Shown here: in pieces, positions 23,216 through 33,244 of the stretch
Position numbering within the stretch: the first letter of the stretch is position 1
How the letters are laid out: each line of letters starts with the position of its first letter
NCBI GenBank assembly: GCA_032164245.1
Contig: JAVMKO010000164.1
Coordinates: 1-64,000 of the forward strand
Length of the DNA: 64,000 nucleotides
Source of the DNA: Sternotherus odoratus
Taxonomy: Eukaryota; Chordata; Testudines; Kinosternidae
Direction: 5' to 3'
Position numbers and translations under genes: made by a program
Notes under the pieces: model-generated
The model's input: only the letters and a program-made list of their open reading frames with translations
What the model was told of the DNA's origin: nothing
The model's database searches: none

Positions 23216-25340
23216 AGGAGTCTCAGTGTCCCTGACCCGCAGCAGGGCTGTGCCCGGCCTGGGGGGGGGGTGGAGCAGTGTCCCCGACCCGCAGCAGGGC
23301 TGTGCCCGGTCTCGGGGGGGGGAGCGGTGTCCCTGACCCACAGCAGGGCTGTGCCCGGCCCGGGGGGTGGAGCGGTGTCCCTGACCCGCAGCAGGGCTGT
23401 GCCCGGCCTGGGGGTGGAGCGGTGTCCCTGACCCGCAGCAGGGCTGTGCCCGGCCCGGGGGGGTGGAGCGGTGTCCCTGACCCGCAGCAGGGCTGTGCCC
23501 GGCCCGGGGGGGTGGAGCGGTGTCCCTGACCCACAGCAGGGCTGTGCCCAGCCCGGGGGGGTGGAGCGGTGTCCCTGACCCACAGCAGGGCTGTGCCCGG
23601 CCCGGGGGGGTGGAGCGGTGTCCCTGACCCACAGCAGGGCTGTGCCCGGCCCGGGGGGGTGGAGCGGTGTCCCTGACCCACAGCAGGGCTGTGCCCGGCC
23701 CGGGGGGGTGGAGCGGTGTCCCTGACCCGCAGCAGGGCTGTGCCCGGCCGGGGGGGGGGGTGGAGCGGTGTCCCCGACCCGCAGCAGGGCTGTGCCCGGC
23801 CGGGGGGGGGGTGGAGCGGTGTCCCTGACCCACAGCAGGGCTGTGCCCGGCCGGGGGGGGGGGTGGAGCGGTGTCCCTGACCCACAGCAGGGCTGTGCCC
23901 GGCCTGAGGGGGGGGGGGTGGAGCGGTGTCCCTGACCCGCAGCAGGGCTGTGCCCGGCCCGGGGGGGGGGGTGGAGCGGTGTCCCTGACCCGCAGCAGGG
24001 CTGTGCCCGGCCGGGGGGGGGGTGGAGCGGTGTCCCTGACCCGCAACAGGGCTGTGCCCGGCCCAGGGGGGTGGAGCGGTGTCCCTGACCCACAGCAGGG
24101 CTGTGCCCGGCCCGGGGGGTGGAGCGGTGTCCCTGACCCACAGCAGGGCTGTGCCCGGCCCGGGGGGGTGGAGCGGTGTCCCTGACCCGCAGCAGGGCTG
24201 TGCCCGGCCTGGGGGGCGGTGTCCCTGACCCACAGCAGGGCTGTGCCCGGCCGGGGGGGGGGTGGAGCGGTGTCCCTGACCCACAGCAGGGCTGTGCCCG
24301 GCCCGGGGGGGTGGAGCGGTGTCCCTGACCCGCAACAGGGCTGTGCCCGGCCCGGGGGGGGGTGGAGCGGTGTCCCTGACCCGCAGCAGGGCTGTGCCCG
24401 GCCCGGGGGGGTGGAGCGGTGTCCCTGACCCGCAACAGGGCTGTGCCCGGCCCGGGGGGGGGTGGAGCGGTGTCCCTGACCCGCAGCAGGGCTGTGCCCG
24501 GTCTGGGGGGGGTGGAGCGGTGTCCCTGACCCACAGCAGGGCTGTGCCCGGCCCGGGGGGGTGGAGCGGTGTCCCTGACCCACAGCAGGGCTGTGCCCGG
24601 CCTCGGGGGGGTGGAGCGGTGTCCCTGACCCACAGCAGGGCTGTGCCCGGCCCGGGGGGTGGAGCGGTGTCCCTGACCCACAGCAGGGCTGTGCCCGGCT
24701 GGGGGGGTGGAGCGGTGTCCCTGACCCGCAGCAGGGCTGTGCCCGGCTGGGGGGGTGGAGCGGTGTCCCTGACCCACAGCAGGGCTGTGCCCGGCCCGGG
24801 GGGGTGGAGCGGTGTCCCTGACCCGCAACAGGGCTGTGCCCGGCCCGGGGGGGGTGGAGCGGTGTCCCTGACCCACAGCAGGGCTGTGCCCGGCCCGGGG
24901 GGGTGGAGCGGTGTCCCTGACCCGCAGCAGGGCTGTGCCCGGCCCGGGGGGGGGGTGGAGCGGTGTCCCTGACCCACAGCAGGGCTGTGCCCGGCCTGGG
25001 GGGGGGGAGCGGTGTCCCTGACCCACAGCAGGGCTGTGCCCGGCCTGGGGGGGGGGTGTCCCTGACCCGCAGCAGGGCTGTGCCCAGCCGGGGGGGTGGA
25101 GCGGTGTCCCTGACCCGCAGCAGGGCTGTGCCCGGCCCGGGGGGTGGAGCGGTGTCCCTGACCCACAGCAGGGCTGTGCCCGGCCTGGGGTGGGTGGAGC
25201 GGTGTCCCTGACCCACAGCAGGGCTGTGCCCGGCCTGGGGGGGGTGGAGCGGTGTCCCTGACCCACAGCAGGGCTGTGCCCGGCCTGGGGGGGGTGGAGC
25301 GGTGTCCCTGACCCACAGCAGGGCTGTGCCCGGCCCAGCC
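23216..25340. repeat. GC-rich minisatellite, unit about 48 bp, roughly 44 copies
   Basis: The unit is GGTGTCCCTGACCCACAGCA followed by GGGCTGTGCCCGGCCC, a G-run and TGGAGC. Variants differ in the G-run length and CCCACAG versus CCCGCAG. It begins 11 bases from the donor of the last TONSL ankyrin exon, so it lies in a TONSL intron. The minus strand has no stop codon in any frame, giving three artificial open frames of 700-850 codons. Each unit also contains acceptor-like CAG strings on the minus strand. Confidence 0.95.
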
Positions 25341-25351
25341 CCTGCCCTCAC

Positions 25352-25514
25352 CTTGCCGTTCCTCAGCGCCGTCGACGCACCCTCTGGAGCAGCAGCTCCC
25401 CCACCTCGAAGTGGCCGCAGTTGAGGGCGTCGTGCAGGGGGGTGATTCCCTCACAGCCCGGCCCCCCGGGGTCATCGATGGAGGCGCCGCGCTCCAGCAG
25501 CAGCCGGACGATCT
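25352..25514 (-). CDS. TONSL: TONSL exon: ankyrin repeats 2-3, with a one-base frameshift
   Basis: It reads [18 protein letters not shown] and [18 protein letters not shown] up to LLLQ, then one G is missing from a G-run: in the original frame it would end VRRRR and stop, while adding the base back restores a GAS-type continuation up to an AAG|GTGAGG donor. The loss falls in a homopolymer, so a sequencing error is as likely as real damage. Confidence 0.82.
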
Positions 25515-28087
25515 CTGGGCACAGGAGCCAGCGGTGAGTGCCAGGCAGCGGGGACACGGCCCCCTGGTCCCCCGCCCCTGTCCCCCCTCACTCACCCAGG
25601 TGCCCAGGGTTGCAGGCCTCGTGCAGGGGCGTCCAGCCGCAGTAATCCCGGGGGTGCCCCTGACACCAGGAAGGAAGAGACAAGAACAGGCCCGGGGGCT
25701 ACACTGGAGTCCTGCTGTGAACCCCTCTGGCCCCCAAACCACCTGCTCAGCCCCCGGAGCGTAGGCCATCGCTAGGGAGATCCCTCAGCCCTTGCTGGGG
25801 GGCGGGGGGCTGGTCCGAAGGGGCTCTGCTGCACCAGCCAGCTTCCCAGGGCTGCCCAGCCCCCCGCCCTGGCCCGGGGTGACCGTCTCCGACCTGCTCC
25901 AGGAAGAACTGGACCCGGGGCAGGTTCCCGTCGATGCAGGCCCGGTGCAGCGGGGTCTCGCCTCGGTCGTTCCGCCGGTTCCACTGCAGGGGCATGGGGG
26001 GGGGGGGAGAGACCGGGATGAGAACTGCCTGGGGGACCCTGGATCGGAGCCAGACCCCCCCGGGATCCAGCCCTTGCCCGAAGGGGCCCTGCAGGGTCTC
26101 AGCCCCGGTCCCCCAGCCCTGGTCTCACCTTGGTGATCCTGCCTCGGCCGGGCACGCTCTTGTTATAGCCGTCCAGGTCGTCTTCCTCCCCATCTGGAAC
26201 ACAGGCCCGGGTGAGGTACCGCTGGGCAGGGCTACAATACAGCCCCCGACAGACAGGGGCCCCCCATGCCAGGCTACAGCTCCCCCCCCCCACGCACTGC
26301 TCTCCGACAGCTCCAGGTCGCTCTCCTCCTCCAGGGGCTCGCTGCTCTCTGGCTCCTCCTCGCTGTCCCCCGCTGCGCTCCAGCCCTGCGAGCGGCACAG
26401 GCCCTGCAGCCTGGCCAGCGTGTCGGGGGCCTCAGGGCTCCCCCATTTCTGCTGCACGGGGTGGAGGTGCTGCAGGATTTGGTGCTGGGGGACGAAGGGA
26501 GATGGGCTGATCACCCTGCCTGGCGGGGGGGGGACACTCCCGAGTCCCCCAGCCCTGGCCCGGCTACATGGGGCTCCCCTCCAGTCCAGTCCCAGCTGCC
26601 CTAGCTGCATTTCAGCTTCCTTCCCTCCAGAGCTTCTGCCAGGCTGGGTACCGCCGGGTACAGCCTGGCTCCTGGGCAAAGGGAGAAGCAGCACCCCCGG
26701 TAATGGGCTAACCGGAGCCTTCCTGGGCACGTGCCAGCGAGGGGGCCAGAATTGGACAGGCCCCAGCAGTGATGTCTAGTGGTGAGGGCAGGGGACTGGG
26801 AGGCAGGACTCCTGGGTTCCATTCAAGGCTTGCAGGACCTTGAGGGGGCGCTGTCAGCTAACCAGCCTGAGGATGGCGCTCTGGGCCCTCCCCCCCTCAC
26901 CTGCAGCCTGGGCTCCCTGGCCTGCTCCGCACACTGCAGCGCGCTCCGGAAGCAGGGCTCCAGCGCCTCGTAGCCTTCGCCGGCCTCCTCCCTGGCCAGG
27001 GCGATGTTCAGCCAGGTCTTCCCCTCCTGGGGCGTGGAGACAACGGGTCAGGGGCTGGCTCAGCCCACCGGCCACAGCCCAGCCCCCCTGCTCGGGGGTA
27101 GCTCCCATGGCAGCCTGCCCACCTGGGGGGGTTCATGGATAACCAGGGTGATCACCAGCAGGGGCAGGTACACGGCTCTTTGCCATCCTGGCCCTTCTAC
27201 CTGCCCACCCCTCCCTGTCTCAAGACGTGGGGCCCTAGCCAGGCTCTGCCTGGGAGACGAGCAATGGGGACCCGGGCCCAGCAGGGGCCGGGCCAGGGTC
27301 TGTCCCCAGGGGCTGAGGGAGAAGCCCCCTGGACAAGCACAGCAGAGCCAGGGGCTGCGGGCACAGTCCGGGCTCCCCCTCACCTCCAGCGGGTTCCCGC
27401 GCCGCAGCGCCAGCTCCACCTGGTAGTGCCGCACGGCCCGGCCATGCTCCTTCAGGTCCCCGTAGGTGGCAGCCAGGGAGACGTGGATCAGGCCTCCGCA
27501 GCCTCTCGGCGTAACGCAGCTGACCGGAGAGACGTGGCCTATAGCGCGCTGCCGAGGGGCGCCCGGCCGCACAGTCCGCCCCGCCCCAGGCTCACTCCCC
27601 CCGGCCTGCCCTGCCCCGGGCTCGATCCCCCTGCCCAGTCAGCCCGGCCCACCCTGCCCCGCTCAGGGCTTGTCCCCCCTCAGCCCGCCCCACCCCAGGC
27701 TCACTCCCCCCGGCACATCCCGGTCAGCCCCACCCCGGGCTGGCTTCCCCCGGCACATCCCGGCCAGCCCCACCCCGGGCTGGCTTCCCCCGGCCCAGTC
27801 AGCCCAGCCTGCCCCCGGCCAGGGCTTGCCCCCGCTCCCCCGGCTCCGAGCTCTCTCCCCTAGCCAGCCCAGCCCCCGCCACCTGCACCCCATGTCCTGT
27901 GCATGAATCTAGAGGTGGCTGGCAGGGCGGGAGCGGCTCTGCAGACGAGTGGCGAGGAGGAAGGGGGAGCCCCAGTGCAGACCAGCCCTTTACTCAGGCC
28001 TGGTGCCCGCCAGCACAGGGCACCCAGCCAAGGGGCAAGCGTGTCCTGACGCACCTGCCTTTGGTAGAACTCCACAGCCCCTCCCCA
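25352..28087 (-). CDS. TONSL: TONSL-like gene, partial: TPR, acidic linker and ankyrin exons
   Basis: Eight exons in order on the minus strand rebuild the central part of TONSL: TPR segments ([37 protein letters not shown]), an acidic stretch ([18 protein letters not shown]) and three ankyrin repeats ([47 protein letters not shown]). In animals TONSL with MMS22L binds new histones and loads RAD51 at damaged forks; the ankyrin domain reads unmethylated H4K20, and the Asp, Trp, Glu and Asn known to matter are kept in [14 protein letters not shown]. Splice phases agree throughout, but two frameshifts occur (exons at 27,384 and 25,352). The N-terminal TPRs and all C-terminal leucine-rich repeats are absent from the window. 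It is a damaged or partial copy, or an assembly with small indels and a collapsed region. Confidence 0.85.
25596..25659 (-). CDS. TONSL: TONSL exon: ankyrin repeat 2 (histone-reading core)
   Basis: The exon reads [21 protein letters not shown], ending phase 1 before GTGAGT. Compared with mammalian TONSL it lacks about three residues after GHP. The Asp, Trp, Glu and Asn of the H4-binding surface are unchanged. Confidence 0.9.
25894..25983 (-). CDS. TONSL: TONSL exon: ankyrin repeat 1
   Basis: Thirty codons from [19 protein letters not shown] to FFLEQ form the first ankyrin repeat. Acceptor CCCCTGCAG and donor GTCGGA are present. Confidence 0.9.
26129..26193 (-). CDS. TONSL: TONSL exon: acidic linker to ankyrin junction
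   Basis: The 65-base exon completes a split Asn codon and reads [21 protein letters not shown], ending phase 0 before GTGAGA. This is the region just before the first ankyrin repeat. Confidence 0.8.
26298..26484 (-). CDS. TONSL: TONSL exon: last TPR and start of acidic linker
   Basis: It begins [19 protein letters not shown] and passes into a Glu/Asp/Ser-rich linker, ending phase 1 before GTGCGT. Human TONSL has the same order. Confidence 0.85.
26901..27026 (-). CDS. TONSL: TONSL exon: TPR
   Basis: The 42-codon exon, phase 0 at both ends, begins [16 protein letters not shown] and ends EPRLQ before GTGAGG. It matches the TONSL TPR region closely and is intact. Confidence 0.88.
27384..27519 (-). 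CDS. TONSL: TONSL exon: TPR, with a frameshift
   Basis: It starts after CTCTCCGGTCAG in phase 0 with LRYAERLRR, matching TONSL LRFAELLDR, then shifts by one base into [20 protein letters not shown]. About five residues between the two parts are missing, so a deletion of about 14 bases is the simplest explanation. The donor after CTGGAG is GTGAGG. Confidence 0.8.
27570..27845. repeat. intronic minisatellite, unit about 43 bp
   Basis: Between TONSL TPR exons, a unit of the type CAGCCCCACCCCGGGCTGGC followed by TTCCCCCGG is repeated about five or six times, with older diverged units at the left end. Confidence 0.7.
28055..28087 (-). CDS. TONSL: TONSL exon: end of a TPR (short)
   Basis: Residues AVEFYQRQ correspond to the conserved AAEAYQKQ of TONSL, ending CAG before a GTGCGT donor in phase 0. 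The acceptor is uncertain: GGGGCGCAG gives this 33-base exon, shorter than expected, so upstream sequence of the TPR may be missing. Confidence 0.55.
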
Positions 28088-28149
28088 CTGCGCCCCTCTC
28101 CCCACATGAGCCTCCCTCCTTTCCTGACGGGGGAACCTCCCCCCTTTCT

Positions 28150-28600
28150 GCGGCGGGGGTGACATGGGCCGGGCTCCTGGGAGCTGAAGGCCGCGGTGCC
28201 CTTGCCGGCTGCCTCGGGCCCGTCCCTACCTGGGACGTCGGCTCTCGCCGCCGCAGCGCCTGGAGGAAGGAGTTACGGGGGGCGGCGCCTCGGCCGCGGG
28301 ATTCCTTACCGAGTGCGCAGCGGCGGCACGAACCGGAGCAGCGAGGAACATGGCGCCGACCCCCGGGCCCTGCAGGCCGCAGCTGCCACTGGGAGCCCGC
28401 GCGCCTCCCCCCTTACGCCTCCCTTCCACTGCGCCTGCGCCGTCGGCATCAGCGCAGAAGCGCACACGCCTCCCGTTCGGGGGCCGGGCAGGGGGAGGGG
28501 GCAAGGGGCACGCGCCACTCTAGAGCCCCGCGCTGGGGGGGAGCGTGACGCGAGGGCAGCAGCTTGGGCTCGAGCGCGATATTAACCCTTGTCAATACCT
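28150..28600. promoter_or_regulatory. CpG-rich promoter-like region upstream of TONSL
   Basis: CpG density is high, with an NRF1-like CTGCGCCTGCGCCG (about 28,432) and a YY1-like CATGGCGCC (about 28,350). It is the likely 5' region for the minus-strand TONSL and might also serve a plus-strand gene, but I recognise no coding exon on the plus strand. Confidence 0.5.
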
Positions 28601-29200
28601 GAGGCCGAGCGACTCCCCGGCCCTGCCCTAGGGCGAAGCACCGTGCGCCCCATGCCCAGCCCTGTGCCCTAAAGCTACCAGGGAGGGAAATGTTAGACCA
28701 CAAGCATTGTCCACATGGGGCCCAAAGGCAAAACACCCCTTGGTTCCCCTGCCATCTCTGTTGCTGCCAATGACAAAGATTCTCATTATTTTAAACTCAT
28801 CTTATTTTCTGAGGTGGGCAGTGCTTCATTTGTGCCAAGGCAGAGTCCCGGCACAAATAGCCGGGGCAGTTCACGATGGCCCCGGCCCCTCTGGGCTTGC
28901 CAGGTCAGTTGATGAAAGATTTAAAATTGCTTGAGCCATGGCACCTCTTTCATTACAAATGAAGCACGGGGGAGAGTCGTGATTTTTGAATGCTTCAGGT
29001 TCGCAGCACTGCAACCGCAGCACCCACGATGGACTAGAAATCTACACATGCAGGAAGAGGCCACATCTGATTAGTGACCATTAGGGTGGCCACTCGTATT
29101 TCCAGATTGCCAGACATTCTGGGACTGATGTGGTTCTCAACCTGTCAAGGCATCGCACTCACTGTGGCATCGCACTCACTGTGTGTGGCATCGCACTCAC
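28600..29200. other. no gene recognised
   Basis: Mixed-composition DNA between the CpG-rich region and the 36-bp repeat. No RNA or protein gene seen. Confidence 0.45.
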
Positions 29201-29202
29201 AG

Positions 29203-29305
29203 CCGCCCACCCGCTACTGGGAAGAGCCGCCGGGCCAGCCGCCCACCCGCTACCCGGAGGAGCCGCCGGGCCAGCCGCCCGCCCGCTACCAGGTTGAGCC
29301 CCCTG
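29203..29305. repeat. 36-bp repeat, nearly three copies
   Basis: The unit CAGCCGCCCACCCGCTAC followed by 18 bases ending GAGCCGCCGGGC encodes a twelve-residue phrase, QPPTRYPEEPPG. It ends where homology to the duplicated tRNA unit begins (about 29,293). Confidence 0.75.
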
Positions 29306-29665
29306 GAATCCTGGGACCAGCCTTGTCAGGGTTCTGAGGACTCTGCCACACATGAGTAGAAAGAGAGTCCTTGGGGTCAGGCAGGCATCTGGATCAGGGA
29401 GTGGCAGGGACTCAGATCCTTTCACTAGCCAATTCCACCAGGGTTGTCTATAAGCCAGGGAATTTTACCACAATAGTGGGACCACACCCTCCTTTACACC
29501 TGCACTCTGGACTCATTGCTTCTCTCTCTCCCCACCCTTATCTGCTGCTCTCCCTCTGGGCTTTCTCAGCACTGGGCCCACAGTGCTTCCTTCCAGCCTG
29601 AGACTGCACTTTCTAGGCCAGCTCCTGTGCCTCTGGATCTGTCTCTTACTTCCTAAGCACGTGCC

Positions 29666-29735
29666 TAGCAGAGAATGGATTCAAGCAACCGACTTCCAGT
29701 TACAGGCCAGGAGACTTCCACTGCATGACTCTGCT
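29666..29735 (-). pseudogene. initiator-tRNA-derived relic (mirror of 53,262)
   Basis: The 5' AGCAGAGT and 3' TCTCTGCTA acceptor strands of an initiator tRNA-Met are kept, but the anticodon arm is replaced by CTCCTGGCCTGTAACTGG. It cannot be assigned a working anticodon. Confidence 0.55.
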
Positions 29736-29792
29736 GAGCAAACTCTTTGGGTCTCAGCTGAACCTACTGAAGCCAAGTGGGAGGGTTTAGAG

Positions 29793-30642
29793 CAGGGGTC
29801 TCAAACATGCGGCCCGCGGGCCACATGTGGCCCGCCAAGCCCTTCCCTGTGGCCCACGAAGTCCCCGTCCCCCCCCCCCAGCCCGCCCACCTCGTGCATT
29901 GCAAATGCAGCACCGCTTTCTGAAGCGGCTGCCAGCACTGTCCCTTCCGAGGGGAAGGAAGGGGGAGGAGACAGAGGGCTCCTATTTGCCTCCCTCCAAG
30001 CATTGCACCCCCACAGCTCCCATTGGCTGGGAACAGGGAACTGCGGCCAATGGGAGCTTCGTGGGAGTTGTCTGGAGGAAGCAAGAGCAGCACATGCAGG
30101 GGAACCCTCCGGGTGACTCCCTCTCTCCCCCAGGCTGCAGAGACTGGTTGCAGCAGCTTCCTGGAGTGGAGCTGTATGGGGCCGGAGCCACTCTAGGTAA
30201 GTGGCACCAGGCTGGAGTTCGTACCCAGAGCCCCTCCTGCACCCCAACTCCCTGCCCTGAGCCCCCTGCCCTGACCCACCTGCTGCACCCATCCCCCTGC
30301 CGCATCCCTCACCTCTCTTACACCCCACACACCAAATCTCTGCCCTGAGCCCCCTTCCACACCCTGCACACCTGCACCTCAACTCCCTGCCCTGAGCCCC
30401 TGCTGCATCCTGCATCCTTTCTGCACCCCCTGGGGGCAGGGAGGGGGCAGTGTTGGGGTGGGGACTTCGGGGAAGGGGTTGGAATGGGGCAGGGAAGGCA
30501 TGGGAAGAGGCGAGGCAGGGGCAGGGCCTCATGGAAGGGGTGGAGTAGGGGCGGGGCCAGGGTCAGTGTTAGTGATGCGGCCCTCCGGTTAATGCACTAG
30601 TCCTCATGTGGCCCTCGTGGTCATTTGAGTTTGAGACCCCTG
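29793..30642. mobile_element. hAT-type non-autonomous element, 850 bp, in L1 arm only
   Basis: Terminal repeats CAGGGGTCTCAAAC and GTTTGAGACCCCTG bound the element, with a perfect 8-bp target duplication GTTTAGAG (29,785-29,792 and 30,643-30,650). The mirror arm has the uninterrupted site (CTCTAAAC, 53,205-53,212). It belongs to the same family as 21,470-22,419. Confidence 0.93.
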
Positions 30643-30708
30643 GTTTAGAGGCAGGAAAATGGGGCCTTTGAGTCTCTCAGCAAGTCTTGAGAAGGAAAAG
30701 GTCACAAC

Positions 30709-30782
30709 CGCCCCTGGGTGGGCTCAAACCACTATCCTTTCGGTTAACAGCCGAACACACTGACCCATTGCGCCACAGAGAC
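30709..30782 (-). tRNA. tRNA-Asn (GTT)
   Basis: A 74-base gene whose minus strand begins GTCTCTGTGGCGCAATGGGT and has the anticodon loop CTGTTAA. The acceptor stem pairs fully if one G-T wobble near the end is allowed. A T4 run on the minus strand about ten bases downstream can end Pol III transcription. It carries one more substitution than the mirror copy at 53,073. Confidence 0.85.
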
Positions 30783-30905
30783 ACCTGTCTGCTGTTGCTA
30801 GGGTTGTTGCCTAGCAGCCTGCACAGCTGTCTGCCTGTGCTAAAGCTCACAGGGTGCTAGTGCGGGTGCTGGAGGCTGGGTGCTGGAGACTGTCACTCAA
30901 AAGGT

Positions 30906-30977
30906 GGCAGAGTGGCCCAGTGGAAGTGCGCTGGGCCCATAATCCACAGGTTGATACATTGAAACTGCCCTTTGCTG
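30906..30977 (+). tRNA. initiator tRNA-Met-like (CAT), degenerate
   Basis: It resembles eukaryotic initiator tRNA (GGCAGAGTGGCCCAGTGGAAG, anticodon loop CCCATAA) but the T-arm reads TGATACATTGAAACT with changes that weaken pairing. CAT is retained and a T-rich terminator follows, so weak expression is possible. The mirror copy has lost CAT. Confidence 0.55.
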
Positions 30978-31429
30978 GGCACAGGCTTGTTTCTTTTTGT
31001 TCTGGGCCAGTGACCAGCAGAGCAACAACAGCCTCGGCCACGAGATGAGAGGTGGTTGTAGCAGCAGCCTGCCAGGGAGCTCCCATCACCTCTAGCTGCC
31101 TGGGCTGAAGGCAAGAGCCAGGCCTGTGTGTGAGCCTGAGGCAGCAGTGCTTCCTTCTCCTTTTTTCTCACCACACCAGCCGGCAGATGCTGTGGGAGAA
31201 CACGAGGGAGGCTTTTGGGACACTTGGCAGCTGTGTGTGGCTCTCAGGGAAAAGAGTCGAGGCTCCCGACTCCACCTGTCACTGACTCATGTGGCTCTGT
31301 GCTCCATCAGCCCGGGTAGGCCAGGCTGTGGATGTGACTCAGGCTCGGGCAGCATGGCCGCACTTCCCTGATGAGCCATGAGACAGACCAAGAGCTTTGT
31401 GCAGCTGTAACGATGCTGCCTTTGTTGGA

Positions 31430-32165
31430 CACTTCTGAGAGGATCAGTTCAGGACACATTGCGTAGAGCAGGGCAGTTATAACCCAAGCCTGGGTTTCCT
31501 TTACTCTAAAGGCACCGAACCAGCCAAAGAGAGAGGACTTTGGGTTTACCCCACTGACTAGCCATAAGTCACACAAGCTAGTTCTTAGAGCAGGCGTGGG
31601 GGCCACATGCAGCCTGCACGGGCTCACTGTGTGGCCCATGGGGGGTAAATGGGGGTGGGGCAAACCAAGCCGGGGGTGGGAGGGGAAGCGGATGGGTGCT
31701 TGGTGAGGGCTTTTTGGCCCACAGCTGGGTTTTTTGCAGTAATATGACCCCTGCTGCTTTCCACGTTGTGCAGGTCTGACATAGACACTCCAGTTTCCCA
31801 GTATCCCCACCAGTAACACTTGTTATGGGGATGCCTGGGGATGAAAACCAATACCCCAGTAAAAGCAAAAAGATTCTCCTGATCCCAAAGAACCAAGGTC
31901 CAGACCCAGGTCAATATACAAGACAGATCTTACCCACAAATCGCACTGAGGAATCTTAGGATCTAAAAACTAAAGGTTTATTCATGAAATAAAAACATAG
32001 AGTGGAGAGCTAAAAATAGTTAAATGGAATCGATTACATACAGTGACGGCAATATTCTTGGTTCAGATTTGTTGCAGTGATGGAATAAACTGCAGGTTCA
32101 AATCATTTCTCTGCAGAACATTCACAGCCGGTACGGGTCATTTATTCCACCAGCCTGTGAGGACA
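31430..32165 (-). mobile_element. LTR fragment related to the TGTCACG family, minus orientation
   Basis: On the minus strand it shares AATAAACCTTTAG, the TTGACCTGGGTCTGG block and downstream sequence with the LTRs at 15,957 and 17,792, but is diverged. A hAT-type insertion (about 31,590-31,780) interrupts it. The same fragment and insertion occur in the mirror arm, so both predate the duplication. Confidence 0.75.
31590..31780. mobile_element. small hAT-type insertion within the LTR fragment
   Basis: Bounded by CAGGCGTGGGGGCC and GTTGTGCAGG with a weak 8-bp target duplication. It is present in both arms (52,080-52,270). Confidence 0.55.
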
Positions 32166-32282
32166 GAGGGGACGTCGGGAAGTTGCCCCTTCAATCGCCC
32201 CCTGAAAGGTTCTTCTTACGAAAGGCAAAATCTTGAAGAGAAAAAGTGACATCACAAAGGACTCCAAAGGCACAGACTGTAA

Positions 32283-32355
32283 CACCTGACCAGGGATTTG
32301 AACCCTGGACCCTCAGATTAAAAGTCTGATGTGTTACCAACAGAGTTAGCCAGAC
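32283..32355 (-). tRNA. tRNA-Lys (TTT), degenerate
   Basis: A 73-base tRNA-Lys-like gene with anticodon loop CTTTTAA and an intact T-arm (GGTTCAAATCC). Its D-arm reads AACTCTGTTGGTAACAC, which damages the A box, and the acceptor has mismatches. A long A-run on the plus strand lies just outside its 5' end. Confidence 0.65.
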
Positions 32356-32914
32356 TCTTGAAGAAAAAAAAAAAAAAAAAAAGTTCATGCAAAGAAGAAA
32401 CTAGTCAAGAAAAAGAGAGCAGACAATAGAGGAAACCTGCTGTTCACTCCTGTCCAGCCTGGGGCCCTAGGGTGGGATCAGCTACAGCTCTACCACCTGC
32501 CAGGCACTGACATGTTATCACACCGGGGAGTTTGCCCAGTACAGGCTCCGGCGAGGGTGCCTAGTGCGGGTGGGTCTGGGCACGGGGGTCTTGATGCTGA
32601 AGAGCCGGGGCTGGCCAGGGGACTGCGCTGGCATAGGGTGGACAGGGGGAGGGACCAGACCGGAGGGGTGGAGCCACATGAGAACATATGCAGATATGTG
32701 TGCGAGCAGAGCATTGTGGGAGCAGGAGCAGACTGCTGAGCATGGCCCAAATGTGGCCCCCGGGACTGGGTGTGGAGAAGGGTGAGGGATGCGAGGCCAC
32801 TTCGGGGCAGATCGAGAGCCATGGGGGCCGGTGTGGGTGGAACGTGGTGGGCCCCACCGTGGGTTGAGAGTGTGGGGTGAACAATGGCGGGTGGCGACTT
32901 GCAATGAAGAACTC

Positions 32915-33078
32915 ATACTTACCTGGCAGGGGAAATACCATGATCATGAAGGTGGTTTTCCCAGGGTGAGGCTCATCCATTGCACTGTGGGTGGGCTGAC
33001 CCCTGTGATTTCCCCAAATGTGGGAAACTCAACTGCAGAATTTGTGGTAGTGGGGGACTGCGTTCGCGCTCTCCCCTG
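32915..33078 (+). ncRNA. U1 snRNA gene
   Basis: The 164-base sequence begins ATACTTACCTGGCAGGGG, the U1 5' end that pairs with 5' splice sites, and is the usual length. It keeps the loop I contact for U1-70K (GATCATGAAGG), the loop II start for U1A (ATTGCACTG, with two changes after it), the Sm site AATTTGTGG and a 3' end CCCCTG. A good 3' box follows at 33,085. U1 forms the spliceosomal snRNP that recognises 5' splice sites. It looks functional; activity depends on an upstream PSE that I could not identify with confidence. Confidence 0.92.
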
Positions 33079-33084
33079 ACAATT

Positions 33085-33097
33085 GGTTAAAGAAAGA
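33085..33097 (+). promoter_or_regulatory. snRNA 3' box
   Basis: GGTTAAAGAAAGA lies seven bases after the U1 3' end and fits the snRNA 3' box consensus that directs 3' end formation by Integrator. Confidence 0.75.
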
Positions 33098-33244
33098 TGA
33101 GACAGCAGTGACTGCTGTGGAGAGCTTCTTGTCTTGTATTTGTATCTGTTGTTGTAGAGATTGCTTAATATGCTGATTGTTCTGGTTTGCAGGGTTGGCC
33201 ATTGTTCTTTGTTTTGATCTACAGTGAGGACCATGGTTGTTTTG

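Larger units (their letters stand above)
29293..33225 (+). repeat. left arm (L1) of inverted U1/tRNA duplication
   Basis: Apart from an 850-bp hAT insertion, this stretch matches the reverse complement of about 50,603-53,700 over tRNA-like genes, an LTR fragment, a small hAT-type insertion and a U1 gene in the same order. About 370 bp at its left end also match 44,637-45,005. Confidence 0.88.

Noticed and set aside
22925..25769. Three minus-strand open frames of 718-848 codons
   Set aside because: They are read-through of the 48-bp minisatellite, which happens to lack stops in all three frames. No protein family or splice structure supports them.
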